Source of the DNA: CBDEGU01 sp965238045
GTDB lineage: Bacteria; Acidobacteriota; Terriglobia; Bryobacterales; UBA6623
NCBI GenBank assembly: GCA_965238045.1
Contig: CBDEGU010000012.1
Span: 1 to 64,000, forward strand
DNA: 64,000 nucleotides
Direction: 5' to 3'
Shown here: piece by piece, positions 18,429-26,399 of the stretch
Layout of the letters: every line of letters starts with the position of its first letter
How positions within the stretch are numbered: position 1 is the first letter of the stretch
Notes under the pieces: model-generated
What the model saw: the letters and a program-made list of their open reading frames with translations, nothing else
Databases searched by the model: none
Told to the model about the DNA's origin: nothing
Translations under genes and position numbers: made by a program

Positions 18429-18452
18429 AACCTCGAAAGCCTGAAATTCTAC
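18405..18452. repeat. Three 16-bp direct repeats, candidate parS
   Basis: Units start at exactly 16-bp spacing: AAGTCTGAAAGCCCAA (18405), AAGTCTGAAACCTCGA (18421) and AAGCCTGAAATTCTAC (18437). The conserved AAGTCTGAAA core is the complement of the AGACTT boxes before parA. The first unit lies inside the RHH gene. Inference: centromere bound by the RHH protein. Confidence 0.55.
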
Positions 18453-18604
18453 TTGCCGCCATGGCCCTCCAACCCAAAATCCCGACCCAACAAGGTCATG
18501 CGCATCGGAAAGCCCTTCAAATCCAGACTCCGGCTTTCAAGACACTTTTGAGCGGTTGCCATTAAAGGGAACTACGGCGGGCAGGGGTCTACGTCTGCAC
18601 TTTA

Positions 18605-18620
18605 TGTGGTACACTCCACA
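18605..18620. promoter_or_regulatory. Inverted repeat before the toxin-antitoxin pair
   Basis: TGTGG-TACACT-CCACA forms a 5-bp-arm palindrome 25 bp before the toxin start. The central TACACT could serve as a -10. Autorepression by the HTH antitoxin is usual for this family, so this is a plausible operator. The region 18453-18604 holds nothing else recognisable. Confidence 0.4.
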
Positions 18621-18644
18621 CTGGATTGGCACTGCCGGGGCGGG

Positions 18645-18995
18645 ATGGTAGAGAAGCCACAGAAAACCCCGTTGATCTTCTACCGCACGGCAGGTGGCCG
18701 CGAACCCGTTAGCGAGTGGCTGAAAGGGCTGAATGAGAAGGAGAGACAAGCAATAGGGAAGGATCTGATGCGGGCACAATGGCGTTGGCCGGTGGGGATG
18801 CCGCTGTGTCGCCCGTTGGGCAACGGTCTCTGGGAAATCCGTTCGGACCTGCCGACGAGCCAGACAGCTCGGGTGCTGCTTTGCTTCTACCGCGAACACC
18901 TCGTGGCGTTGCACGGGTTTATCAAGAAAACACGGGCCGCGCCGGAAGCGGATCTGGCAATGGCACGCAAGCGCCAGAAGGAGTTGAAACAATGA
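18645..18995 (+). CDS. HigB/RelE-like toxin (Gp49-related)
   Basis: A 116-residue RelE-superfamily ribonuclease. Landmarks: LIFYRTAGGREPVSEWLKGL at the N-terminus, PLGNGLWEIRSDLP in the middle, ARVLLCFYREHLVALHGFIK, and a basic C-terminal helix (MARKRQKELKQ) typical of phage Gp49-like toxins. The start at ATG 18645 follows GGGGCGGG. Its stop overlaps the antitoxin ATG (ATGA), the toxin-first order of higBA. Cleavage of ribosome-bound mRNA is known for the family, not shown here. Confidence 0.82.
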   Translation: MVEKPQKTPLIFYRTAGGREPVSEWLKGLNEKERQAIGKDLMRAQWRWPVGMPLCRPLGNGLWEIRSDLPTSQTARVLLCFYREHLVALHGFIKKTRAAPEADLAMARKRQKELKQ

Positions 18996-19270
18996 GCAAG
19001 AAGCACATGGGATCGAGCCTCGATGAGTTTCTCAAGGAAGAAGGCGGCTTCGATGAAGCACAAGCGCAGGCGATCAAAGAGGTCGTCGCATGGCAGCTTG
19101 CCGCCGCCATGAAGAAAAAGAATCTCTCCAAGAGCAAAGTGGCCGCGCTACTCAAGACCAGCCGCTCCCAGGTAGACCGGCTGCTCGATCCGAACAACGA
19201 TATCACGCTCTCTAGCCTGCAACGGGCGGCGGCAATCGTCGGGCGGCGGGTGACTATCGAACTGGTGTAG
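18992..19270 (+). CDS. HigA-like XRE antitoxin
   Basis: 92 residues. A Cro/C1-type helix-turn-helix spans roughly 45-90: KKKNLSKSKVAALLKTSRSQ (scaffold and recognition helices), VDRLLDPNNDITLSSLQRAA, and a C-terminal VGRRVTIELV strand. It would neutralise the upstream toxin and repress the pair. ATG 18992 overlaps the toxin stop by 4 bp. The pair sits between par and repA, as expected for plasmid maintenance. Confidence 0.85.
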   Translation: MSKKHMGSSLDEFLKEEGGFDEAQAQAIKEVVAWQLAAAMKKKNLSKSKVAALLKTSRSQVDRLLDPNNDITLSSLQRAAAIVGRRVTIELV

Positions 19271-19331
19271 GGCGGAAAACATGGACCAGAAAACGCCCTC
19301 TTTTGTCTGGGGAACATGGGAGAATACGGCC

Positions 19332-19989
19332 ATGCAGCGCAAACAACGAGACTGCGACGGCTTGGTTCCCGTCGGGGAAGCCTTGGCCGGTCTGGGCGGC
19401 GCTGTGAAGTCCTTCCGCAAAGCCTCGCCCCAGGCGAGGCACCACTTTACCCGCTTCGATCAGGTGAACCAGTTGGTTGGGGCCAGCGAAGCGGACGCTG
19501 ATCTCGGCTTCATGGCGCGGATGATGGCGCTGTGCAGCGCCCCGCAGCAACCCCGGCAACCGGGCGCAGTACATCCGCCGCAACGGCCCGTACACCTTAG
19601 TTATGTCCGCCACCTCGATTAGTAAACTACCGTTCGGCAACTTGCCGCGCCTCTTGATGGCCTGGGTGTGCACCGAAGCGGTGCGGACGCAAAAGCGCGA
19701 GCTCGTACTGGGAGCCTCGCTCTCGGAGTTCATGCGAAAACTCGGAATCAACAGCACCAGCGGCGGCGCTCGAGGGGAGCAAACCCGGCTCCGCAATCAG
19801 ATGCGGCGGCTCTTCCGTTGCACGGTCTCGCTGGCCTACGAGGATGAGCGCGGGGATGCCAGCGTCACTGCGTTGATCGCCGACCGCACCGAGTTCTGGT
19901 GGAACCCCAAACGCCCCGACGAGCGTACGTTGTGGAAGAGCAAGATCGAACTGAGCGAGAAGTTGATGCCCCTCTCTCAAGTTGGCTAA
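19332..19989 (+). pseudogene. repA: RepA initiator (copy 2), frameshifted and C-terminally truncated
   Basis: The N-terminal part reads MQRKQRDCDGLVPVGEALAG, then HHFTRFDQVNQLVGASEADA and GFMARMMALCSA. The frame is then lost, and the rest (NPGNRAQYIRRNGPYTLVM, SKLPFGNLPRLLMAWVCTEA, RTEFWWNPKRP) continues in another frame. Relative to the copy at 23-25 kb, 2 bp are missing right after the LCS codons. The protein ends at SKIELSEKLMPLSQVG, lacking the ~110-residue C-terminal domain that survives as copy 1. Not functional as read. Confidence 0.85.
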
Positions 19990-20080
19990 TGAGCATACTA
20001 CCACTACTGGTACAAGACTTCGGCCTCGTCAGTGCCGGTCCGAACAGGTCGTTCTGAACATACTGACCACAGGAAACCTC

Positions 20081-20899
20081 ATGACCACACATTCGAATAC
20101 ACGATCGTCGTCGGCACTGGCCCTCTGGCTGGCCGCTGCGGTCCTGACACTGACTGGCGTCGCGCCCTCCCATGCACAGCAGCCCGCCGGGAACGCGCGG
20201 GCGTTCATTAGCATCAACGGAGGACTGCAGGCACTGACCGGCAGCTTCTCCGAAAGCGTCGACTTTCCGGAATCGGGAGGCGTGTATCGCGAGGTCCTGT
20301 CAGCGGCTGCAGCCCAGGAGCAGGCCCGCTTCGAGAGCGACTACCGCTACAGGACCGGGCCGCTTTTTGATGTGAGCGGCGGCGTGCGCATCTCGCCGTA
20401 CTTCGCGCTCGGTGCCGGCATATCGTGGTTCAACACCGAGGAAACGGCCAGCGTATCGGCGCAGCTGCCGCACCCGCTCTACTTCAACCGCAACCGCTCA
20501 ATCTCGGGCGTTTCGTCGCCTCTCACCCGCAGCGAGATGGCCGTCCACCTGCAGGCGCACGTGGTGGTGCCGGTCACGAACTCGCTCACGGTAATGGGCT
20601 TTGCCGGACCCACGTTCTTCAACGTGGAGCAGCAACTTGTCACCGACGTGAATTTCGTCCACACATACCCCTTCGACACGGCTACGTTCTCCAGTGCGGT
20701 CGCCAGCCGGGAATCCGCCTCGGCTATCGGATTCAACGTGGGAGCCGACGTCACCTATTACTTCACTGACCACGTCGGTATCGGCTGGTTCACCCGTTAC
20801 AGCCGGGCGACGTTGAAACTTCCGTCCGCGGGCAACGGAACACTCGACATCAAGCCCGGTGGGCTGCATGCGGCAGGGGGCCTGCGCTTGCGGTTCTGA
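20081..20899 (+). CDS. Secreted outer-membrane beta-barrel protein
   Basis: 272 residues with a signal peptide (LALWLAAAVLTLTGVAPSHA) and alternating beta-strands. It closes on GLHAAGGLRLRF, a terminal Phe beta-signal recognised by the BAM complex. Size and pattern fit an 8-stranded OmpA/OmpX-like barrel (FALGAGISWFNTEETASVS, FNVGADVTYYFTDHVGIGWF). ATG 20081 follows AGGAAA. The specific function is unknown. It is 62 bp upstream of the M4-type protease on the same strand and probably cotranscribed. Confidence 0.7.
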   Translation: MTTHSNTRSSSALALWLAAAVLTLTGVAPSHAQQPAGNARAFISINGGLQALTGSFSESVDFPESGGVYREVLSAAAAQEQARFESDYRYRTGPLFDVSGGVRISPYFALGAGISWFNTEETASVSAQLPHPLYFNRNRSISGVSSPLTRSEMAVHLQAHVVVPVTNSLTVMGFAGPTFFNVEQQLVTDVNFVHTYPFDTATFSSAVASRESASAIGFNVGADVTYYFTDHVGIGWFTRYSRATLKLPSAGNGTLDIKPGGLHAAGGLRLRF

Positions 20900-20961
20900 A
20901 TGCGCCTCCACACAGCGAACCGGCAAACTCGTTAGCCTGACCCCAAGGAGATCGACACATA

Positions 20962-22857
20962 ATGAGAATCGCTCCACGAATCGTTATCGCTCTGGCCCTC
21001 ATCGGGATCGCACTCATGGCAACGGGGCACGACGCTACGGCCCAGGAACTCGATGTCGTTTCCATCGCAGCAGGACAAGCTCTAGGCCTCGACGCGTTGC
21101 GACGGTGGGACGCGACGGTCTACGGCATGGAGCGCACCGGTGAACTCGTCGTCATGTCGCGCCGGAGCGACGCCTCCCTGGAAAGCCGCACCCACGAGTA
21201 TCTCGCGCAGTACCATGCGGGCATTCCCGTGCACGGCGGGGGCGTCTCCCGGCAGCTCGACGGTAGCGGCGTCACCGTGTCGCTGTTCGGTACCTTGCAC
21301 CAGGGGATCGCCGTGGATACGACGCCAGCGCTGTCCGGGGCCGAGGTTGCCGCGCTTCTCGAAGTGATGCACGGCGGAGAGTTCGTCGCCGACCGGCAGC
21401 CTCCGCTGAGTATACTGCCGCGGCCTGACGGCTCGTACGTCCTGGCCTATCAAGTCGCCATGAGTGACGGATACTTCTATTTCGCCGGCACCGCCAACGG
21501 CAAACTCCTGCACCGCGTCCATGCGCTCAAGTCGCAGTCGGCGGTCGGGGCCGGCGCAGACTCCACGGGTATGCGGAGGAAGCTGAGCACGACGCAGGGG
21601 GACGCCGGCTTCGGAGCATACGACCGGATGCGGCCGGGGGAACTCGTCACTCTCGACGCCCGGTTCAACCTCCTGCGTGCCTTTCGTCTGATCTTAGGTT
21701 ATCTCTTCCAGTTGCCGCCCGGGGAACCGGTCTGGACATCGGACGACATCGCGGTTGACGCCGATAACAACTGGGACGACCCGGCTGTGGTTGGCGCCCA
21801 TGTCTACAGCGGCTGGACGTACGATTATTTCTTCGGCAGACACGGTTGGGAAGGCATCGATGGCGCGAACGGACGCACGATCACCATGGTCAATATTGAC
21901 GAGGATAATGCCTTCTTTGCTCCCCCGCCGTTTGGCCCGGAAGGCAGAGGCATATTCGGTTTCGGTCGGGCTATCGACGAAACGAGCGAGGACCCGTTGA
22001 CGGTGCTCGATATCGTTGGCCACGAGTTAATGCACGGTGTGACGCACTTCTCCGTGAGCAATCGCACCGGAAGCCCCTTTGGTCTCTCCAACCCCTTCCC
22101 CCTGGACGCGCGACTCGGTCCAGAAAGCTTCACCGACGTCGACGGTGAAACCTACACGTGCGCCACCGCACGGTTCCCCGGCTTGGTCGAGACAATGGAG
22201 GGGCTGGAAGAAGGTCTGGTCCCGGCCTGGTGTGTCGACGGACGGTTCCTCCTCGCCTACTCGGGAGACGGCGCCATCCACGAAGCCTACTCCGACATCT
22301 TCGGCGAATCCCTCGAATTCTTCTATGAAAGTCAAGGCACCACGGCCGACTATCTCGTGGGCGGCGAAACGAAGCGCGGACCCATTCGCTCCCTGAGCGA
22401 CCCCAAGTCGCTCCGTGACGGCTTTTATCCGGATGTCTACCGCGACCGCTACGAGTTCGCCCTCACTCTGGACAAAGACGAGAACTGGGACTACTCCGGG
22501 TTCGTATTCGTCGATGGTCAGTACATCTACTCTACCGAAGAGTTCGGATATGGTGCCCACCATTGGAATTCGCTGATCCTAAGCCATGTGTACTATCTAG
22601 CCGTCGAGGGCGGCACGCATCGCACCAGCGGCATGACGGTCGAAGGCATCGGGGGAGCCAACCGGGAAGAGATGGAGCGGATTTTCTTCCATGCGATGAG
22701 AGACCTGATGCCTGCTGCGGCGTCGTTGCCGATCGCCGCGGCGGTCCTCCGCCAGGCAGCAGTTGATCTCGCTCCGGGCGGCGAGGCGGAACGAGCGCTT
22801 GACCAGGCGCTACATGCCGTCGGTCTGCCCCCGGACACGGAGGGCCTCCAGGAGTAA
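20962..22857 (+). CDS. Secreted M4 (thermolysin-like) metalloprotease
   Basis: 631 residues: signal peptide (IVIALALIGIALMATGHDATA), an FTP/PepSY-like propeptide (about 60-200; AGIPVHGGGVSRQLDGSGVT), then the catalytic domain. The zinc site is DIVGHELMHGVTHF (HExxH near residue 354) with the downstream glutamate helix GAIHEAYSDIFGESLEFFYE about 80 residues later. The late histidine region is HHWNSLILSHVYYLAVEGG. AAGGAG lies at a good distance from ATG 20962. Likely exported and self-processed to digest extracellular protein. No C-terminal secretion domain is seen. Confidence 0.9.
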   Translation: MRIAPRIVIALALIGIALMATGHDATAQELDVVSIAAGQALGLDALRRWDATVYGMERTGELVVMSRRSDASLESRTHEYLAQYHAGIPVHGGGVSRQLDGSGVTVSLFGTLHQGIAVDTTPALSGAEVAALLEVMHGGEFVADRQPPLSILPRPDGSYVLAYQVAMSDGYFYFAGTANGKLLHRVHALKSQSAVGAGADSTGMRRKLSTTQGDAGFGAYDRMRPGELVTLDARFNLLRAFRLILGYLFQLPPGEPVWTSDDIAVDADNNWDDPAVVGAHVYSGWTYDYFFGRHGWEGIDGANGRTITMVNIDEDNAFFAPPPFGPEGRGIFGFGRAIDETSEDPLTVLDIVGHELMHGVTHFSVSNRTGSPFGLSNPFPLDARLGPESFTDVDGETYTCATARFPGLVETMEGLEEGLVPAWCVDGRFLLAYSGDGAIHEAYSDIFGESLEFFYESQGTTADYLVGGETKRGPIRSLSDPKSLRDGFYPDVYRDRYEFALTLDKDENWDYSGFVFVDGQYIYSTEEFGYGAHHWNSLILSHVYYLAVEGGTHRTSGMTVEGIGGANREEMERIFFHAMRDLMPAAASLPIAAAVLRQAAVDLAPGGEAERALDQALHAVGLPPDTEGLQE

Positions 22858-23057
22858 CGCGCCCGTTCCGGATGCGACCGGTTGCTGTGTTGGGACCGGC
22901 CGGTTACCGGCGGCTAGCCTCAACACATCTTCAATTCCCACAGGGATTTCATCGACGTGTATCAGGTGGAGGGTGGCATTACTCTCCTGGGCTAGTCGGA
23001 GCCCGGTCTTGACGGCTGCAGAAGAAGCCTCGCAGTCAAGCCCAAAAGCGTACCATC
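22858..23057 (-). pseudogene. Universal stress protein fragment
   Basis: On the minus strand the reading YAFGLDCEASSAAVKTGLRL, then AQESNATLHLIHVDEIPVG, resembles the first helix and second strand of a UspA fold (D-x-S-x-x-A ... LHLIHV). It begins directly after a stop codon with no start, and runs into the end of the protease gene. It is a truncated remnant. Similarity is short, hence moderate confidence. Confidence 0.4.
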
Positions 23058-23094
23058 ACGATTTCAATTTTCGTCGGGGGAATGGAAATTTCAA

Positions 23095-23238
23095 TTAACT
23101 AATGAGGTAGGTGGCCACGACGTGCCAGTACACGTCCACGGCGGCGGCGAGCTGCTCTTCGCTCTTGCCATCGTGCCCCAGGCTCTTCGCGCACACGACG
23201 TGCGCGACGGCCTCGATGTTGTCGGTCGAACCGGCCAT
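23095..23238 (-). CDS. Small hypothetical protein, 47 residues
   Basis: ATG 23238 to TAA 23095-23097, starting MAGSTDNIEAVAHVVCAKSL and ending in HVVATYLIS. Composition is protein-like, with Ala/Val helices and an acidic stretch (DGKSEEQL). No ribosome-binding site is convincing. It lies directly downstream of a truncated repA on the same strand. It may instead be the 3' end of a larger lost gene. Function unknown. Confidence 0.3.
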   Translation of the reverse strand: MAGSTDNIEAVAHVVCAKSLGHDGKSEEQLAAAVDVYWHVVATYLIS

Positions 23239-23822
23239 GACCGACAACTAACACCCTGCCCACGCATTTCGCAACTCCACCGCCCGTGAGGGGCGAAGTT
23301 CGCGGCGCCGGAGCGAGTTCCCCGCGCCTGAGGGCCTTCAGGATATTCATATCGAGCGGCACGGGATGGCTGACGATCTCCTGGAAGAACTTATCGCCCA
23401 GCTCGATCCTGCTCTCCCACAGCGCGCGCTCATGGGGCCGGTTCGGGTTCCACCAGAACTCCGTGCGGCTGGCCAGCGGCGAGTTGACGCTGGCCGAGAT
23501 CCGCTCATTTTCGTACGTCAGCTGGATATGAGCGTTGAAGAGCCGCTTAATCTGGTTGCGCAGCCGCGTTCGCCCGCCGCTGGTGCCTCCACCGACGGGG
23601 ACCAAGTCCAGCTTGCGCATGAACTCGGAGAGCGAGGCCCCCAGGAACAGCTCGCGGCTTTGGGTGCGCACCGCTTCGGTCGACACCCAGGCCAGCAACA
23701 GGCGGGGGAGATTGCCGAAGGGCAGGCCGGTTTTACCCACGGCGGTCATGATCAGGGTGTAGGCGCCGTTGACCCTATTGTACTGCAGCCGGCGGCCGGG
23801 GTTGGTTCGGGGCAGGCTGCAG

Positions 23823-25280
23823 GAGATTGTCCCGAATCTAGTTGAAGGTGGAAGGGCGGCGGTTCTCAAGCCCGGTTCTCTGAGAGAATCGAGCAAACCT
23901 TTCACCACAAAGGAGAACCGCCGTGAAGAAACGATATCACATTCTGGATTCCGCGAAGCAACAGCCAGTCAGCCCCAACGACCTCACCCGCCTGCTCAGC
24001 CAAAACTCCCAACTCATGCTGCCCTTGGTTGAACTGGTCGAGCAGTGCCGCGGAGCCGTCGACGAGGTTATCGACGTCACCGGCCGCGCCGCCATTCAAG
24101 CCGTGCTGGAACTGTCGGCGCAGCAAGTTACCGGTGGAAAACTTTCCCAGCCCGGCAAGAAGCGCCGCGGCGATGTGGTCCGCTGGGGCCGCCAGCCCGG
24201 TCGCGTCAAGCTCAGCAACCGCAAACTGCGCGTCAGCAAACCCAGACTGCGCAAACGCTCCGGCGGCGAGGTCAAAGTGCCCGCTTACGAAGCGATGCAG
24301 GACGACGAACGCCTCGGCGCGCGCATGCTCGACATTCTGATGAAGGGCGTCTCGACGCGCAACTATGCCGGGGTGATTGGCGCAATGGCCGGCACGGCCG
24401 GGGTGTCGAAATCCGCCGTCAGCCGGGAGGCAGTCGAGGCCGCCGAAAAGAGCATCGACGAAGTGCTCACGCGGCGCCTGGATGAGTTGGATCTGCTGGT
24501 GATCTACGTGGACGGTTTGATCTTCGCAGATCATGTAGTGCTTGCAGCGGTGGGCGTAGACCGTCAGGGCAACAAACATGTGCTGGGATTGCAGCACGCC
24601 GCCACTGAGAGCACAGCCGCCGCCGAAGACTTGCTGAGGGGCATGGTCGAGCGGGGAGTATCGACGGAGAAAAACAGGCTCTTCGTGCTCGATGGATCGA
24701 AGGCCCTGCGGGCGGCGGTGCGGCGGGTCTTCGGCAAAGTTCCGGTGCAGCGCTGCCGTGCTCACAAGCTGCGCAATGTCGTCGAGCGGCTGCCTAAGGC
24801 CGAGCGCGATCAGGCCAAAGCGGCGATCCGGGCCGCCTGGCGGCTGGGAGCCCAAGATGGACAAGCGCGGCTGGAGAAGCTAGCCCAGTGGTACGAGGGT
24901 GACTGGCCCGAGGCGGCGGTGAGTTTGCGCGAAGGCATGGAGGAGTGTTTCACCATCAACCGCCTGGGTGCGCCGCCGTCGCTGCATCGCTGCCTGGCGA
25001 CGACGAACATCGTCGAGTCTCCTAACGCCGGGGTGCGGCGGAGAACGCGGCGAGTGACCCGCTGGAAGGACGCGGCCATGGTGTGTCGCTGGGCCACGGC
25101 TGCATTCCTCGATACCGAGAAAAGCTTCCGCAAGATCATGGGTTACAAGGATCTGTGGATGCTCGACGCCATCCTCAATCCGGCCAAGGCCACAGCAGCA
25201 AAGGCTGCCTAGTACAATGCTCTTTTACGCTCTTTTACGCCGCCGCCCTACAAACCCTCAACTACGATTGGGACACTCTC
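23823..25280 (+). mobile_element. IS256-family element, copy 3
   Basis: A 1458-bp element with the same ends as copy 2 and an 8-bp target duplication GGCTGCAG (23815-23822 and 25281-25288). It is 10 bp longer than copy 2 because TCTTTTACGC is tandemly duplicated at 25221-25240, between the transposase stop and the right terminal repeat. It interrupts repA copy 3. Confidence 0.92.
23923..25212 (+). CDS. IS256-family (mutator-type) transposase
   Basis: 429 residues, identical in protein sequence to the transposase at 3.8-5.1 kb. DDE-type landmarks VIYVDGLIF, VQRCRAHKLRNV and TTNIVESPNAG are intact. It starts after CACAAAGGAGAACCGCC like the others. The identical sequence makes a recent copy-and-insert event, or conversion between copies, the simplest explanation. 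Confidence 0.92.
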   Translation: MKKRYHILDSAKQQPVSPNDLTRLLSQNSQLMLPLVELVEQCRGAVDEVIDVTGRAAIQAVLELSAQQVTGGKLSQPGKKRRGDVVRWGRQPGRVKLSNRKLRVSKPRLRKRSGGEVKVPAYEAMQDDERLGARMLDILMKGVSTRNYAGVIGAMAGTAGVSKSAVSREAVEAAEKSIDEVLTRRLDELDLLVIYVDGLIFADHVVLAAVGVDRQGNKHVLGLQHAATESTAAAEDLLRGMVERGVSTEKNRLFVLDGSKALRAAVRRVFGKVPVQRCRAHKLRNVVERLPKAERDQAKAAIRAAWRLGAQDGQARLEKLAQWYEGDWPEAAVSLREGMEECFTINRLGAPPSLHRCLATTNIVESPNAGVRRRTRRVTRWKDAAMVCRWATAAFLDTEKSFRKIMGYKDLWMLDAILNPAKATAAKAA

Positions 25281-25412
25281 GGCTGCAGAGCATCATCAGC
25301 CGCGCCATGAAGCCCCGGTCCGGTGAGGCCAGGGCGGCTCTCGCGAGCCGGTCCACCTGATCGAAGCGGGTGAAGTGGCGCCGCGCCCGGGGCGAGGATC
25401 CGCGGAGCGCTC

Positions 25413-26399
25413 TCACGAGCCCCTCCCGGGCGGGGAAGGCTCCCCCGGGGGTGGCCATACAGGCTGGATGAGCCAGCGGTTCTCGGCTGCTTCGTAGCCT
25501 TTGACGAAAACCGCTTCTTCGGCGAATCGCCGCCCCTCGTGGCGCGTCATGTGAATTACCATGGCGATACCGTCCACCACGCCTCTACAGGTGACTTCCC
25601 ACGGAAGCGACCCGCCGCCCTGCATGGCACAACTGGCGATCCGGGATAGGGCGCTCTCGGCGTTGTTGGCGTGTACGGTCGTCAGTGATCCGCCGTGGCC
25701 GGTGTTGAGGGCTTGCAGCAGGTCCGCCGCCTCTCCGCCGCGAACCTCGCCCACGACGATGTGATCCGGGCGGTGACGTAGCGCGTGGCGGACTAAATCG
25801 CGGATCGTAACCGCTCCTTCCTGCAAACCGCGAGCCTCGAAGCGGACGCAATTGGACCGCTCGATGCGAAGCTCCAAGGTGTCCTCGATGGCAACTATCC
25901 GCTCGTCATCGGGCAGTAGTTCGATGAGCGCATTGAGCAACGTGGTCTTGCCCGATCCGGTGCCGCCTGAAACCAGGATGTTGCGCCGGGAGCGCAACAC
26001 CCGCTCGGCTTCGGCCCGCACGTTTTCGGGGAGTGCGCCTTGCTTGACGAGATCATCCGCCGAGAACGCCCGCTTGCCGAAACGGCGGACGGTGATAGCG
26101 ACTTGAGGACTGGCGGGCGGAACGCAGATAGCAACCCGCGATCCGTCATCGAGCCGGGCATCGACAATGGGAGAGGTTGACGGGTCCAGTCCCAAGGGAC
26201 GGGCGATATGGATAGCGGCTCGTAACAGCGCCGCTTCGTCCAGGTCCGGCGCGGCGTGTGCGGTCAGCCGTCCGGCCCGCTCGACCCATACATTACCGGG
26301 GCCGTTAATCATGATCTCGCTCACTTCGGAATCTTCCAGGGCGCTTTCCAAACCCGGTAGAAACGGTTTGAGGTGTTCCAGTCCGCTCGCGGCGCTCAT
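25413..26399 (-). CDS. VirB11/TrbB-type secretion ATPase
   Basis: 328 residues; hexameric ATPase that energises type IV secretion or pilus assembly. The N-terminal domain (LKPFLPGLESALEDSEVSEI, GPGNVWVERAGRL) is followed by Walker A LVSGGTGSGKTTLLNALIEL, an Asp-box (DDERIVAIEDTLELRIE), Walker B region DHIVVGEVRGGEAADLLQAL and the His-box GHGGSLTTVHANN. I start it at ATG 26399, which overlaps the stop of the coupling-protein gene (ATGA); an in-frame start 27 bp further upstream lies inside that gene. The C-terminus runs into repA DNA and may be slightly altered. Confidence 0.88.
   Translation of the reverse strand: MSAASGLEHLKPFLPGLESALEDSEVSEIMINGPGNVWVERAGRLTAHAAPDLDEAALLRAAIHIARPLGLDPSTSPIVDARLDDGSRVAICVPPASPQVAITVRRFGKRAFSADDLVKQGALPENVRAEAERVLRSRRNILVSGGTGSGKTTLLNALIELLPDDERIVAIEDTLELRIERSNCVRFEARGLQEGAVTIRDLVRHALRHRPDHIVVGEVRGGEAADLLQALNTGHGGSLTTVHANNAESALSRIASCAMQGGGSLPWEVTCRGVVDGIAMVIHMTRHEGRRFAEEAVFVKGYEAAENRWLIQPVWPPPGEPSPPGRGS

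Larger units (their letters stand above)
23300..25440 (-). pseudogene. repA: RepA initiator (copy 3), split by IS256 and C-terminally truncated
   Basis: The N-terminal piece (25281 to about 25440) reads SSPRARRHFTRFDQVDRLAR and GFMARLMMLCS. After the inserted element, 23822 down to about 23300 reads CSLPRTNPGRRLQYNRVNGA, GLPFGNLPRLLLAWVSTEAV, TEFWWNPNRPHERALWES and HPVPLDMNILKALRRGEL, then stops matching. Deleting the IS and one GGCTGCAG duplication keeps the frame open, so unlike copies 2 and 4 this one had no frameshift before the insertion. The last ~100 residues are missing. The 5' end is fused against the virB11-like gene. Confidence 0.85.

Noticed and set aside
18405..18452. Simple low-complexity repeat
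   Set aside because: Units are phased at exactly 16 bp with a conserved core complementary to boxes on the other side of the par genes, which favours a functional site.
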